Below the pieces are notes generated by a model. The model searched no databases. It had not been told where the DNA came from and worked only from the letters and a program-made list of their open reading frames with translations. Below are positions 49,170 through 63,105 of a stretch of DNA of 64,000 bases, one piece after another. This DNA comes from Embiotoca jacksoni. Taxonomy: Eukaryota; Chordata; Actinopteri; Embiotocidae. The stretch is from the NCBI GenBank assembly GCA_022577435.1, contig JAKOON010000011.1, forward strand, positions 14,534,818 to 14,598,817, written 5' to 3'. A program made the translations under genes and the position numbers. How positions within the stretch are numbered: the first letter of the stretch is position 1; the number at the start of each line of letters is the position of its first letter.

Positions 49170-52100
49170 GTAGCATGAAATTAGATATTCTTACAATGTT
49201 TTGTTCATACAGTGGAACTGTCAATATTTACTGTAGGTCGATTTGGGCAACATTACATTACATTTTTGTTAATCTCGCTAATTAGCAAATTTTTAAAACT
49301 ATTTACCCATATTATTATTTGAGCTTTTCACAACATAATATTTAAACTGTCAACTCTTTATCCATCACTGTTACGTATTCTAACTATTTAGCTGATACTT
49401 TTAGCCATATAAACTGTTTGTCCATTAGTCATCTTCATCAACCATGTTTCCATTCCTTCTAGTTAACTATTTTAAACATTAATTCATGACATTTACCTCA
49501 TTATCTGAATTGGTAACTTGTTAATTCGTTTTTTTACTTACTCTGTTTTTTTCAGTAACAAACTTAGCGTACCCTCTCTGGTGCAACACGCAGCCTAATT
49601 CATGTCAGGAGCTATTTTTCTGGGTGCTTATATATCTGCTATCTCACAGGTGACAGTGCTTAATATACATCTAACCATAGAACTATTTAGTTGCTGGAAA
49701 TTCATTTTTGATGCTAATTTTAATAATAGCTTTACAAATGCATCCATCATGCAGCTGCTCTGAGGTGTCCGTGACTACCACCACGTTTCTGCTGTTTTAA
49801 AGTGGAGCTCTGCTCGACTTTTCTTCCGCCAGCTGTCACTCCCTTCCCCGTTGCACCACATCTCCCAGCGCTCATTTAAAATCAGAGCATACCGGTTGCT
49901 TTGTCTCTCGTTGCTGCTGCCAGTGTGGGCTCACAGTAAGACGTAGAAGGACGGTCATGTTGCTGATAATGTAGCCAGAGCAATTTAATTGCATGTTTGT
50001 ACGGTTCAGCTGCTGCTGTGAGTGAGTTCTTTCCATGGAGGCTGTCGTCTGTTTTGAAAACCTCTTCATCCTCTCTGTATTTTTTAATCATGACTATTAT
50101 TAATGAGTGGGTACATTATTCTAATAGATGAAGAGTAGGCAAGGGGTTGGTGTAACATGCATGATGCAAAGCTAATTGACAGGTCACAATGATGTAAAGG
50201 GATGGAGCCACAAGTCTTGATTAAAACTAATGTGGTTTTCCTTTCCGACTCACATTTCTGCCACAGTTCAACCGAACAACGCAGAGTGTTTTCAGTAGAC
50301 ATGCCTGATATACTGTTACTGCCTGATATAGAAAACATACAGGTTTATGTATTTAATAACTATTTCACTTCATCACAGACTCGCTCCATGTTTATTTCCT
50401 TATCATCACAGCGTTTCACCCGTAACGTCCATGTGGGATTTCCTTGTTTTATTAACGTCCTGTTTAGATATATTATGCAGGAAACATTGCACCCGCTCGA
50501 GGAATAATTCATGCAGACATAACTGAGCACAGAAGAGCATGTCAACATGTCAGTGCAGTGATTACTGACAATGAGCTTCATGCACATTCAGTTTGGTTGT
50601 TGACACATGTTCTGGTGTATGTGAATAGTGCTTTTGATGGCATGAGTGTAAAATAACATGGTAGTCATGTATAAACTCACTATAAAGGCTAATCCCCCCC
50701 CCCAACATTTTCCACCATGCGAGCATGTTTAACAGTTTTCAAGGAGTTCAGTTACGCATTTCATTAGTGTTTTTTTTTTTTTAAGTGTATTCGACTGTGA
50801 CGCACAGCTTCAGTTTTCTTCGCTGTGATTAACAGTCTGGTAGCTCGGCTCGTATTAGTGTTTACACAACCTCTGAAGGACGGACCAATCAGCAAGCAGC
50901 GTCTGTGGTTAAGTGCGTCTGTCCCGCCCCTCCTTCACTCTGATTGGACGGCTGGTGACAGTGACTAGCGCTAATATTTTTCCACCTGTCATTGACCGGA
51001 AAAAAAAAAATCACTGCACGTTAAGTGTTCAGCGCAGAATAAACACTCAGCACGTCATCAAGCTGCTGCAGTGTTCATTTAAACAATTAAAAAAATATGC
51101 TACACTGTAAAAAACGTTTTGGTTCACACAGGATGTAGGTAGTTGCAGCGGTGGCAGAGTGTCGGCCGGTTTCGGCGCATGCTGATTGGTTAAAATTAAC
51201 CTGCCAAGTCTACGCCAAGTTGGATGGATCAACTGCAATTGATTCCCAATGGAGGGTGACCAGAACCATATATTCACGGACTGAAATTGGCTCTGGTTCG
51301 CACCAGGCTATGAATATTATCCTTTTTGTACATTTCAGCAATCTGCCAACAGAAATCCCTAACATCACTGCTCAGGTCCCTACCCAAGCCAAGCCAGCTA
51401 GCTTGTTTATCACACTCAAACTAGACTAAACCCTTTTTACTGATCAGGAGGGCAGGTGACACATGGCGACACAAATTTGAACCTCTAAAGTTATCACCAT
51501 GCCAGTGTTGGCCAGCATCACCTAAGATTAATTTATCCAATGCTCGATAGCGCAGATAGATGTCAGTATTAGATTTCAGGTTTGCTTTCAACCTCACGCC
51601 TTTGTGAAACTAAATGCTTCCAAATGCCATCCACCAGGCAAAATAAAGGAGGCTATTTTGCTCAAGTGGCAGGATTACAGTCATAAAATCATGAGAGAGA
51701 AGAATGAGAGCCAACAACCCATCACATTTGATATCATCAGAAATTAACCTTCGGGGTGGAAAGACGGAGCCAAGTGTGGTGAAGGGAGACACAGAGGGGA
51801 AGGTGGAGACGGGAGGGGGGCCAGTAGACAACTGCTGAGAGATTTGGCAGGCCTTCAAGGCTGTAATTCAGGGAGAGGACCGCATTAATATTTAGAGGTG
51901 CTCTCAGGTAAAACAAAATGAGCAGAGCAGTCCCAGTTTGACGAGGAGGACTGGCAACAGACGGCATAGAGATCCACTGGGTGTGCACGAAGCTTCAAGG
52001 TTCAGCAGCGTAAGACGCAATTATGTTGGAAGGTGAAAAGAAAATTAAATAAATTTATCACAGCATACATACATACAGTGTAACACAGTTGTTCATGCTT

Positions 52101-55100
52101 CCACAAGTAGTCACAAATTCTAACAACAGACCTGTCAAAACCTATGCTTGAATCCAGCATGCGTAAATACTGTTTAAAGAAATCCATGAGAACTGAGATC
52201 ATTAAAATATACTAGTAGATGCAGAATGCACCATTTAACTCACAAACAGTTGCGGAAAATCATTATTTTTAGCGATAACAGAAGTACCTTTTGATGGATT
52301 AGTTTAAATTATACAAACATGAATGGTCCCAAGAGGATGAATCTAACTTGAATAAACTGTAATAATTTTGGTAATCCCTTAACCAGCTCAAGTTACTAAT
52401 AATAATACAAATATGTGAACAGCTGAATCATTTGCCATCACTCTGTGTTTATTGCTGATTAATAAATGCCATGGCATTCCTGTTCTAGCTGCAACTCACA
52501 GTTGACTCTTGAAATTTGCCCTGATTTGCAATGATTACATGAAAAGATCAATTAGCATATATCCATTTGAATCCACTTGGGTATTAAATATATTTACAAA
52601 TGGACCTGACACGTACGGGATTAAATTTGGACGCAGTCTAGAAAAAAATGGTAATGATTTGGGGGCTTGTGAGGAGCAAAGAGGACGCAAAAAAAAAGCC
52701 AAACACGTCTTAAGCCGCCCCTATAGGTTGAGTCCTTATGGGTGGGAAAATGGGAAAATACATAAAGAAATTTGCTGAGCTGCAAATCTAACTTAACAAA
52801 GAGAATGTGTTAGATGAGAAGGAAAACTACGGAGAGAGAGATGACATGGAGCAAAGCTTGATAAGCACCGAGTAGAACACTGAAATGCCAGGAAGACTTT
52901 GATCACAGATGCGTGACACCATTACGGGCCGGGCAAGGGCAGCTCGATGGCCCTCCAAAGCCTCTCTCTGATTCCAGGGTCAAAGTAATGAGGGGCTTGA
53001 GAGGTACAGTGTCTGACGGGGCCGACACTTCTTCAGACCCTCCAGCGCTGTTTGCTTGTAATGAGGTTGCTAAAAGTTCAGCCTTAATTAAGCACCAGGC
53101 GTCATTAGAATTCAATGACTTTTTAAGAAGTCGTGACACTCTCCTTCAAATATTAATTTTGTCAACAGAGAGGCTTTTTCCTCACCATTTAGAGGATTAG
53201 AAAAAAAACACAATGCACTGATTAATAGGAAAATAAGGCTGAAATGAGACCAGATTGCAGCATTTAAAACGAAGAATAGACAGTTTTATAATGGCTTATA
53301 ATGACCGGTTAAATGTACTTTGGTTGCAGAATCGTTGCCAGGATTGAGCTCATGAGTTAATGATGAGATGAAGTCAATTGAGAGATTCTCAGAGAGGCAG
53401 CAACCCTTACAGTGTAAAGTAGCTCTAGGGTGTCAGATGTATATTTAATTCAGTGAGAGAAGCATGCTTTTCACAGTTAGCGTCACTCCTTATTTAGAGT
53501 TTTATTCCCAATGCAGGAGAACGCAGCCCGGACATCAACTATGCGCTCATTATAGCCCATAACAGTGGAGGCAACCCTAGGATTTATGAATTGTTAATCT
53601 ACATGTTGTTTCCGATGTCTATCATCTGACCAGGCATGAAGAACGAAGCACTGAAAAAGAGCTGTGTGATTTTAAATTGAAAACCGACAAATGATGAATT
53701 GAATTATTACATGAAACAAAATAGAAAGAGAATTATATGGCGAGAAGCTGGGGCCTTTTTCTGTCAGTCATCAGGAGATCTCAATCATTCCTCAATCAAA
53801 TGTTCAATCATCCCATCTGTGCTCATTCAACATTCCTTTACGAGCAGATTTTGCACATAACGTTTTACATCTCCTGGAAGATCAAATACCCCGTCCCCCC
53901 CCCCCCCCGCCCAAAAAAAAAAAGAGAAAAAAAAAGAGCTTTGTGTGCAGCATGGGCCCGACCAGGCTTTCGGTGGCAGCATAACTAGAGGTGGAAGAAC
54001 ATACCGTTAGGCTGGTGATGAGAGGCTTCAAATAAAGTACCTGGGTCTTGTGGAGAGGGCCACGAATTGCTCTCATTCTCATACATATCGAAATTACTGG
54101 GAGAAATTGCTGCAAATTGCAGCTATCTCTACTCCAGCACCGCAATCTAGTGCAGATGGAGTCTCTGCCAGGGTACAGCCGCACCAATCAGAGACAGCAT
54201 ACCCTCCTGAAAGAAGCCGAGGGAGAGCTGGAGGCCAAGGCATCATTGTGTCAGCATCACGGCTGATTGGCAAGGCCTCAGCTGGCTGGCTGGCTGGCTG
54301 TCTGGATCCCCGGACAGCCAGCATCAGTGTGTCAGATTCACTGAGGAGGAATCACACTCTTGAATAATTGATTGAATATGAATGCAGTATTGGAGGAGCT
54401 TTAACTGAAAACACTTACATGTGCTCTAAATAATAAATTGCAGGGGATTGTAGTTTAAGATTTCTCTTTGTCATGTGGGATATGGTATCATATGATACAA
54501 TACTGTCTTTCCAGGCAACTGGGTTGAACACCGAGCTAAATCAGTTGCCCCGGGTTGGCCTGCACTCTGGAGCCTGTGCTGGCACATTAATCAACACATT
54601 TAATTTAATTCAGTGTACATGTACACACCTGAAATGCCACCAAATATAGTAGTAGTAGAGAAGGTTCCCAGTCAAGTGAGACATCTCTGGTGCTTTTGCT
54701 CCAGAGATGCAGTAAAAGACGAGTAAATACGCTTACGGTCACATGAAACACATCCTCATGCATATATGAATATGCGTATGAAATATCCATCTGCGTTTAT
54801 CTGCACAGGGTGTGCAAAGAGAGTATGAATTAAGTGATTTGTAAGTATAAATTGTAAAGGACAAACTGTTTGAGAGAGATGTAACGCTTTTAATGCCGAG
54901 AGAGAAAAAGCATTCTGGAATGTAAGATTCTGTTCAAAAGATATTAATGTATCTGAGTTGAATGAGGAGGCGGAAGGTTACGAAGGAGACAATACGTAGC
55001 ACCCACACACCCAAGGTGAGAGGCACTAGTCAATGACCTTAGACAGACATCATTTATCGAGTGCAGTATATAAATTTAAAGTGCGTAGTACCAAGGATTT

Positions 55101-58100
55101 CGCTTGTATTTCCAAGTATTTCGTGAATAGTCGAGTACCAAAGTATTACCTAAGCTTCATAAAGCCCCTTTCATGTGAATCCAATTACTATGGCAGCAAT
55201 TGTGTGAAATACAGTTGCAGAAACATGCTTAAAGTTGTACACTGTGTCATGATGAGGAATTAAGTGTAATGTTAGCAAACTGCTGTGGTTGTACTAAGGC
55301 ATGAAATGGTTTTCTGGTTTATAATTATCAGTGGGCAAAGCTGGATGGAGGAAATCTGCCGGGTAGAAAGCCAATAGGCAGTATGAGCAATGCTTGTGGG
55401 CAGATACTGACTGTAAAGAGCTGCACAAGGCCTTAAAGAAATGCTACTTTCCCTGATATTGGGGTCATCTCTGAATGAATAAAATAAGCATTGTTTTGCT
55501 TTAGGTCAATGTGTTGTCATTTTGTTGTGAAAGGTCAGAATTACAGTATTACTATCACTATTCATTATTTCTGGTGACTGTGAGTTGTATTCTAGATATA
55601 GATGTAAATCCACACCGAGCAGGGAAATCACAATGAATACATGATGATCATGTATGATTCAGTTGTAAAAATAAAATCACAGCCTGTTCAGTCGATAACA
55701 AACATTTGAAAGTTATTTTTATCAATAATTGTAAAAGAATGCACAATACATGTAAAATAGATCAATTTCTACGCTCACTTGTTAAGATTTGCACTTATAG
55801 GCAAAATGCAAGGCAGTCCCCAAGTCAAGGGCAAGATTTAATGATGCACTTGTTATTTGGCTGAATGATGACGGTTTTATAAATGTATAAAAAAAAAGAA
55901 AATGAAGTTATGGCTTTCTGCTCTGTTAATCGCTAATTAATATCAGTGTCATTATATTCAATATGCTACCGAGGGTCTTTTACAGTACAAGACGGACCGA
56001 TATAATGAAAGAACACCATATTAATCAGGGGCGGCAACCACCTTAAGGAGGCAGTAGGTACAGCTAATGGATGGACCGTGCCTGACATTGTTTAACAGCC
56101 TGCTTTTAAAACAAACCATTGTTACTTTATAAAAAGAAAAAAAAAATGAAAATGTTAAAGGCTTAGTCACTTTTTATTTGAATTGTCAACCAAGTATGAA
56201 GATGATGAAATATTCCGAGACTGCTTCTGTTTCACGCGAGCGGAGCACAGTAACGTTTTTGTCACTAATGATACGTGTACATGTGATGGCACCATGGACC
56301 TGAGCAGAGAGCGCACATCACATTTTTTTGTCAAACTCTAAAAATCGGTGACGGAGACCCTTGATATGCTTCACAAAGCCTGGACCAATGAAGCAATGAG
56401 CAAAGGGAGGTGTTCCGAGAGGCATTTATGTGTCAAGAGGGTCAGAAGACTGAAGAAGGTGCCGCAGATTAGAAGTACAACCAAGTGGATGTTCGTTTAT
56501 GTTCGCAGGGAAGGTCAGTGTGGATTCAAATGTGAAATAGCAGAATAAACATTGCCAGATTTTTACTTCTTCTGCAAGAAAATGTGTGCATCAAAAGTAA
56601 TCCTGTCAGTGCTAAGTGAATAGAGTGGTGGCATAGGGATGCAAATGACTAATGAGCAGTAAAAAGGTTATGAGCTAACTGCCTCATAGTTGTGTTAAAA
56701 GAGCACACTGACATGTTCTAAGATATGTAAACTGACAACTTGTTTCTCAGTGGAGTCTGGGGGATTAAATGTCACCTGCTGTAAACAACACACAGGCTTT
56801 TGAATTTAATATTTTTTTCCCGCAGGCAAAACAAATCATCCGGTGACTCATTCTACGTTATTCAATAGACAAATAGCAAATTATAATGTATGGAAATTTT
56901 TTTTAATGTCCAATAATTCTTACAGTATGGTCCTGGGGACAGAGGGAATGAAGAGGCTTCACGGCAATGTGATAGGAGGTTTTTTTTTTTTTTTTTTTTT
57001 TTTGAAACAATGGAAGCGACACACGGGGATGGATGACGAGTGCCTTGCGGAATAATGAGGCTATTTATTCCCTCTAACGGGAACAGAGAGAGTTCAGGGG
57101 TAGACGCTGTAGAGCTTTCTGGAGAGTTTCTCTGAGCTGTGACCTTCCTGTAAGGTTGCATCCTTTATTGACTCCGACACCACTTTCAAATCAGCTTCGT
57201 ATGCACATTGTGTATGTGCATATATATAAGGCTTTGTGGGTCTTTTTTGGGGAATTCATATCGATGTACACAATTATACATGTATTCATGCAATTTTGGA
57301 AGTAATCCACTACCTATATATATTATGAAGAAAAATAACTTTTCTTAATTTCTTCCATCTCTTTCTTTTTGACAACTCACTGACTTTTTTACTTGCTTAA
57401 CCACCGCTCTCCTCTTCTCCATCGCCAGTGTGCGCTGGCCTAATTGCTAACAAATCCTCGCTAATGTCAGTCATCTGTTTCCTCCAGCTGCCTTACCAAT
57501 TTTCCTGTACTAATCACCTCTCCATTTTTTTTTTTTTCTGGACCTATCCTTTCTGTCTAACTCTGTTAATGTCTCAATATATGATTCACAAACTGTGTCG
57601 TATGAGCACGGAAGCCTCCGTTTAAATGAGGCAGAGGCATCAACTATCTTATTAAGGCCTGGAGTAATAAATCGAGTACAATCGATCGGCGAACCATCCT
57701 CACACTATCCACTAACCTCTGAGTCAAAAGAGGTACTGACCCTTGACCTTGCTGCTCTCAGAGGTAACACTGACAAGCTGAGAGAAGATGCAGCACTACA
57801 TGATTGGAGTGTTGGCAGAACTTCACAGATGAACCGTTTATCGGGTCAAGGCATGTCTACTGCAATTGTTTTAGCTGCGTTTTTCTTCCACTCCTCTGTC
57901 TCTCAGAGCAGTTTTACTTGCAGTCTACCACAGACGTTTTGAACTCCATCTTTGGCTTCAGGATTATGCAAAGTGAAGGTGGTGAAGAGGGCAAGGTTTA
58001 TGAATAGTTTCCATAAGTACGATCAAATGTTTATTCAAACCCTTAGCCCTTCCTTTCTCAACCAATAGAAACTTTCCCTGACGTCCAACTGCAGCGTCTA

Positions 58101-59025
58101 AAGGCAAAAAAAAAAATTGAAAAAAAGAAAGGCAAAATGAGCCGTCGTCCTCACGGGAATTGTGATGTTCTTTGATTTGTGCTCTCTTTTGTAGATACTG
58201 TCCTCTTTAGATTTTCTACTGGGTGACAGGAATATAAATACAAGCCTCGGGATGCTGCATTGTGATAACGGCAAGCTGTGGTGGATAAATGTATATGAGG
58301 ATGCGTTTATGCATGGGTGTGTGGGAAAGAAAAAGATTAGGAGGTAGGAAAAAATACTGAGAAACAGCTGCATAGGGTGAAGATATGGGCTGACTATGGA
58401 CAATATGGTTGCATTACTACATATTTTAACAGCGTGAATCAGGAGACGTTTCATTACGTTCATGCTGGTGAGCAAAGGTCTTGTTTTGTTCTTTTTGGCA
58501 TTTGCCTTTAAAGAGAGATTGTGGTTGTGCACCATGCAGCGTGGTAGAAATCAAACAACAACCAACTTCCTTGAAACTAAAAGGCTCAAAGAGTTTCAAA
58601 CAATGGCAGCTAAATCACTGCATTGATAGGATCTTTGTTTTCACTGGTTCTTGTAGTTCAGTAGCCTGTGGCCCGTTTCATGTATTTTGCAACATGACAG
58701 CTGTGACTTCACTTTTACACTTTTAACTGATCAAAAGACGCACGGTACTTTGGAGGCAACAGAAACTCACTAAAGTTTCTCCAATTCCCAAGTGACAAAC
58801 ATTTGTGAAACAGGATGCTCGCAAATCACAATAATATGTTAATTGATCATTTAAATTTACATATCACATCCACGCAGACAACTGCCAAAACAAAAAGGCT
58901 CTGTTAAAGCTGTTGCAATTCTCTTGTATGTGCGTGTCTGGACATGGGCAAAAATAGGTCATTAGAAACTCGTAATTCAAATTCAGTTCTTGCAATTCTT
59001 CTTCTTGCAATTCAATATCCCACCT
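49170..59025. other. no gene recognised; long presumed intronic or flanking stretch
   Basis: Ten kilobases of mostly unique-looking AT-rich sequence. Two subregions, 52900-53200 and 54040-54310, are less AT-rich, nearly free of simple repeats and open on both strands, and could be conserved non-coding DNA or exons. A (GGCT)4 unit occurs near 54284, and a T22 run near 56982-57003. Confidence 0.4.
53895..53938. repeat. poly(C) followed by poly(A)
   Basis: C13, GCCC and then A-rich sequence with two G interruptions. Frames crossing it are artefacts. Confidence 0.9.
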
Positions 59026-59029
59026 GGCT

Positions 59030-59325
59030 TCGGGCGAATTCAGGGTACACCCCGGACAGATCGCCCGTCCATCACAGGGACAAAACAGAAAGACAGACAA
59101 CCATTCACACTCACATTCACACCCAATTTAGAGTTGTCAATTAACCTTGCACCCATGTCGTTGGACGGTGGGAGGAAGCCGGAGCACCTGGAGAAAACCC
59201 ATGCAGGTACCGGGAGGACATGCAAACTGCACACAGAAAGGCCTCAGCCCACCAGCAGGTTCGAACCCAGAACTTTCCTATTGTGAGGCGACGGTAGTGC
59301 TAACCCCGGCAGCACACTGCTTGAA
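59030..59325 (+). mobile_element. teleost dispersed repeat (GGAGGAAGCCGGAG type)
   Basis: Diagnostic pieces occur in order: CACCCCGGACAGATCGCC, TCCATCACAGGGACAAAAC, ACAACCATTCACACTCACA, TTTAGAGTTGTCAATTAACC, GGTGGGAGGAAGCCGGAG, CCTGGAGAAAACCCATGCAG, GGAGGACATGCAAACTGCAC, ACAGAAAGGCC, and AGGTTCGAACCCAGAACTTTC. The consensus is widespread in fish. The GGTTCGAACCC string belongs to it and is not a tRNA promoter box here. Confidence 0.8.
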
Positions 59326-60948
59326 ATTGGGCAAATATTACCTTCAATTTGCTGGACGTGATACTCCGAGCTGAACAACACCAGTTTTCAACATGTCAAG
59401 CCCTGTACCACGACGAAGCGTGAAATAGAGACGCCTGTCCACTACAGCAAAGCGTGCGATAGCTACGCTTGGCACTGTGTAGGCGTGAAAGTTACACGTT
59501 TTCCTGGCATAACTTTATCTGGTATTTGATTAATCTGGTAAAGTTTCAATCAATATGATAAGGCATAGCTATAACAAACAAACAAAAATTCCCTTGGCTA
59601 TTCAAAAACTTGAAAAGGAGTTCTATGAATCTGCATTCGATTGCTCTTCCTCAGCAATCAGCTGTGTCCCAATAAACAGAAGTGAATTGGACAAACTGAA
59701 TTTGAGTCACAGTTTCAAAGCAGATTACTTCAATTTCAAAACATTACATTGAGTTTCAAATTGATTAAGAATTCAGTTCTAATTAATTTCAAACGATGTA
59801 CTCCAGATTTAGTGTGTCGATGCAATTTATTCAAGTTGAATAATACCAATTTATATGATGAGATTCAAGTTCAGTTTTTTAATGAAATGAATAAAGGAAT
59901 TTGAATTAAACTATAAAGGATTCTAGTTCAGTTTCTAATGACATTTATTTCTGCCCATATGTCGTCTGCCGAGACTCAGGATGAATAGACCCCCCTGCTG
60001 TGTGTGGATATCCACTGCTTTTAGAAACTCTGAGTAGTTCTACAGGCTGGGAGTTAATTGCCACCGAGTCTGTGCCTATTTCACATTGATCTAAGGAACA
60101 TGGGAAGGAATCCTGCCACAGAAAAAAAAAAAAGGAAAAAAGATAAGACAGAAAGGACATGAAGGGAATAAAACAGCAAAAGAAAGACAACACGCATGCT
60201 TGGCATTTACATAGTATGCCTACTGGCTTAGCATGTGTATTTGAGTGAGCGCAGATAGGCATGGGTGTCTTTGTCACTGTGTTTCCCTTCTTCCTTCATT
60301 GTTACTGTGAAGACTCGTTACATTTTTTTTTTTTTTTATTGAACACTTTGCTTTAAAAAAAAAAAAATGCTGCCTCTGCCTCTATACACAGTTGTCTCTC
60401 CTCATTCTTTTCAAGCTGACCTTTCCGTGTCGAGTGGCTGTCACTCGCTTAGCTGACACAGACAGTCGAGTCTGTAAAAAACGCCCTCTCCAAGTTATAG
60501 TCATTCCCCTGCCTGGTATTCATCTGCACTCTCACCTCTGTATAAACACACACAAACACGGAAATGTCTAATTCTTTGTGCCTCGCCTCCCTGTAATCAC
60601 ATGAGCTTACAGTACTCAGGGTGGTCACAAGCTTGATTATAGCCCTTGCTTATGGCCCCTATCGTTAAAGGTAAGCAGTATGTAAAGTGGTTAAAGCTGC
60701 ATTTTTCCTGCAGGAATTGTGCAATTTCAGTGTCAGGATTGGCGTTTATATTTCTTATCGGCGGCAGATGTAAGTGTATCTTTAATGAGGCAGTCAGCCG
60801 AGGAATGTAAGATCACAACAAGGCACTCGTCACATAGAGGACAACTTCCAGGCAGAGCAGTCAAGACACATGGGTCTTATTACACTGTTCCCCCACTGTG
60901 GGGGACCATCAGAAAAATATGATGATGTGGCATGCTCTAGGCATCCTT

Positions 60949-60951
<3 letters not shown>

Positions 60952-60986
<35 letters not shown>
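60952..60986. repeat. poly(A) tract, 35 nt
   Basis: A pure A run with no AATAAA immediately upstream. It may be the tail of an old retroelement or simple slippage. Confidence 0.95.
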
Positions 60987-60987
<1 letters not shown>

Positions 60988-61444
60988 AGAGAATAATCAG
61001 TTACCTGGAGGGACAAATTAAAATGTTGCATGTTATTTGGCTGTGCCGAAATGTAATAATAGAGAAATGATGTCATTTGTTTTGTCTGTTTTGTCTTTTG
61101 GGAGTAAAATTCTTCCTATATTAAATCTATATGCTAGTGACCACACGTAAGCTTATTGGTGCTTTCATGCTCGGACACGATGCTTGCATGCTCTCTATGT
61201 GTCTAACGCAGTGAAAAATACAACTACACAAATATAATTCAGTCTAAGGAATAAGAAATAGAGTATAAACATATACAGTATGAAGGTAAAGTACACTGTA
61301 AGTACAGGGATCGTGTCTCGCTATATACTGTAAATACCATTATGCATGACAAAAAGGGAAAAAGGGTCTCTAAATTAAGTTGAGCAAATATTATTTTGAA
61401 ACATAATGTGGCTGAGTTATCTGTTAATCTTTTTGATGATGAGC

Positions 61445-61451
61445 AAAAAAA

Positions 61452-61491
<40 letters not shown>

Positions 61492-61504
61492 TATAGTATA
61501 TATA
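61445..61504. repeat. (A)25–(AT)n microsatellite
   Basis: A run of A passes into about 12 AT units, then AGTATATATACAC. The AT part is self-complementary. Confidence 0.97.
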
Positions 61505-62159
61505 CACAGTGATTGTTCACAGTGATGGAATTTAAAGGGTGTAATAGAAAATACAAGCAGCTCCATTTACTGCCTCAGCATCACAAGATGAGTGCAGGGT
61601 GAAAGTTTATATATGAAAACATGACAGCCTTCCAATGAGTTTAAGTTTGGAGTCCCTTTCTCTTTGTACACTTTAAAGTGTGCATTTTGTATACCTACAA
61701 TCTGTTTAATCAGTTGCATTTAGCTAAAACTGCAATCCGTAAGCCAAATCTGATGTGAAACATTTAGCTATTACTTCAGCTCTGAAATCTAACTTTACGG
61801 GCTGATTTGCATCTCCTGCGATGGGAAATGACATAAACTGTCAGAGAAACAAGGACAAAAAAAACAACATTTTCACCCTCTTTCATTGCCTCAGGCTGAA
61901 ACTGTTTTCTTTTTTTTGTTTTTAAAGGAATTTAATACATCTTATTTTCAGCTCACGTCTTCTACAGCTGGCTTATTAAACAGTTGAGTAACTGTATTAG
62001 CATTTTTGTCTGAGATTAAAACAATCCATAAGGGCTACACGTGTCTTACTTTCCCTGTGGGATTGAGCAGACTGCTTTTCCCTGGAAAATGGTTTTGTGA
62101 CAGTGGTGACAGTGAAAAGAGTCTACACAGGAAAAAAGCAGGAGCAACATAGGGCTTCT

Positions 62160-63105
62160 GGAGACGTGGGCGGTTAGATGGTTAGAAATCCTACAGGAGA
62201 AGGCTGATGTAGTGGTGCATAAACAGGCCCTTGCAGGCTTTTATGCTGAAGGAAGCTGAATATTTCAAGGCCGGCCAGGTTTAAAGGGGTCTGCAACCAT
62301 GTTTCCTGACTCAGGCGGTGCACAAGTCCTGGCAGGTTGGTGTCACTGATCTTGTCATCGGTCTGTTGTTGTTTGTTCCCGCCCTCTTTTGTAGCCAAAT
62401 CTGGATGGAATAAATCTAATTAGAGTTTAAGTTCCTCTGCTGGCACGTCCTCTTTGGCCTTTTTACAAAGCTTGGTCTGAACCCAAACATTTTCATGGCA
62501 GCCGGTGTGTTGTGACTATAAAGGATCTGGCATTGGGACCTGAATCTCCGATCAGACCAGTGTGCCCATGGTTGCGATCTTTTAAGAAGAGAGCAGTGGG
62601 GAAATCATTCAGGAAGTTAGTGGAAGTGGAAGTCTGTTTTTAAGTTTTGGAAATTGAGTTTTGAGCAGTGAGGTCCTGGGATCTTTGCATGTAGTTATGG
62701 GATAGAGCACAGTTTTATAAAGATTTTCTTGATTACCCAAAACACTTTTGGCCCAGAAGGAAAACTGCAGTGGATCCAGCAAGGGGCCCTGTGATGTGCT
62801 TTCGGTGGGCACAGTAGTTTTTTTTTTTTAAAGAATTTGTGACGATTGATAAAACAGGAAACAGGCCTGTGGTGATCGTGAAACAGTTGAAGCAGGAGAG
62901 AATTTCACACAAACTGAGTGATTTCTTGAAAGATCTGTGTGAAGACAGGAGCCAACTGGTCACCACAGGCCCGGGGCTTTCCTTGTGATGGGTGATAGGA
63001 AATCAGCTGCAATTGTAAAGTGGGTGGCTTGAATCCAGGGAGAAGTTTAAGCTTTGTTTTTTGAGCTTCTGAGTGTAGCTTCTTTTGCCTTTTGAGCATC
63101 ATCCC
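62160..63105 (-). mobile_element. decayed non-LTR retrotransposon (LINE) reverse-transcriptase region
   Basis: Read on the minus strand, broken frames carry pieces typical of the reverse transcriptase of Rex/jockey-like fish LINEs in the right order. First comes ACGDQLAPVFTQIF (near 62950-62990, matching the family's ACADQLAPVFTxIF block). Next is HITGPLAGST, then in a shifted frame GPLLDPLQFSFWAKSV (near 62780, matching GPLLDPLQFAYRANRSV). A run of T at 62819-62830 and several frameshifts separate the pieces, and the catalytic FADD box is not visible. The copy is truncated and inactive. The left boundary is approximate; a 74-codon frame (62174-62398) of uncertain relationship lies at that end. 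Confidence 0.7.

Larger units (their letters stand above)
59330..62155. other. no gene recognised apart from simple repeats
   Basis: AT-rich sequence with poly(A) at 60952-60986 and the A/AT array at 61445-61504. Frames are short and motif-free. Confidence 0.5.

Noticed and set aside
59255..59275. tRNA-like GGTTCGAACCC box
   Set aside because: It lies inside a known dispersed repeat and no A box or cloverleaf accompanies it.
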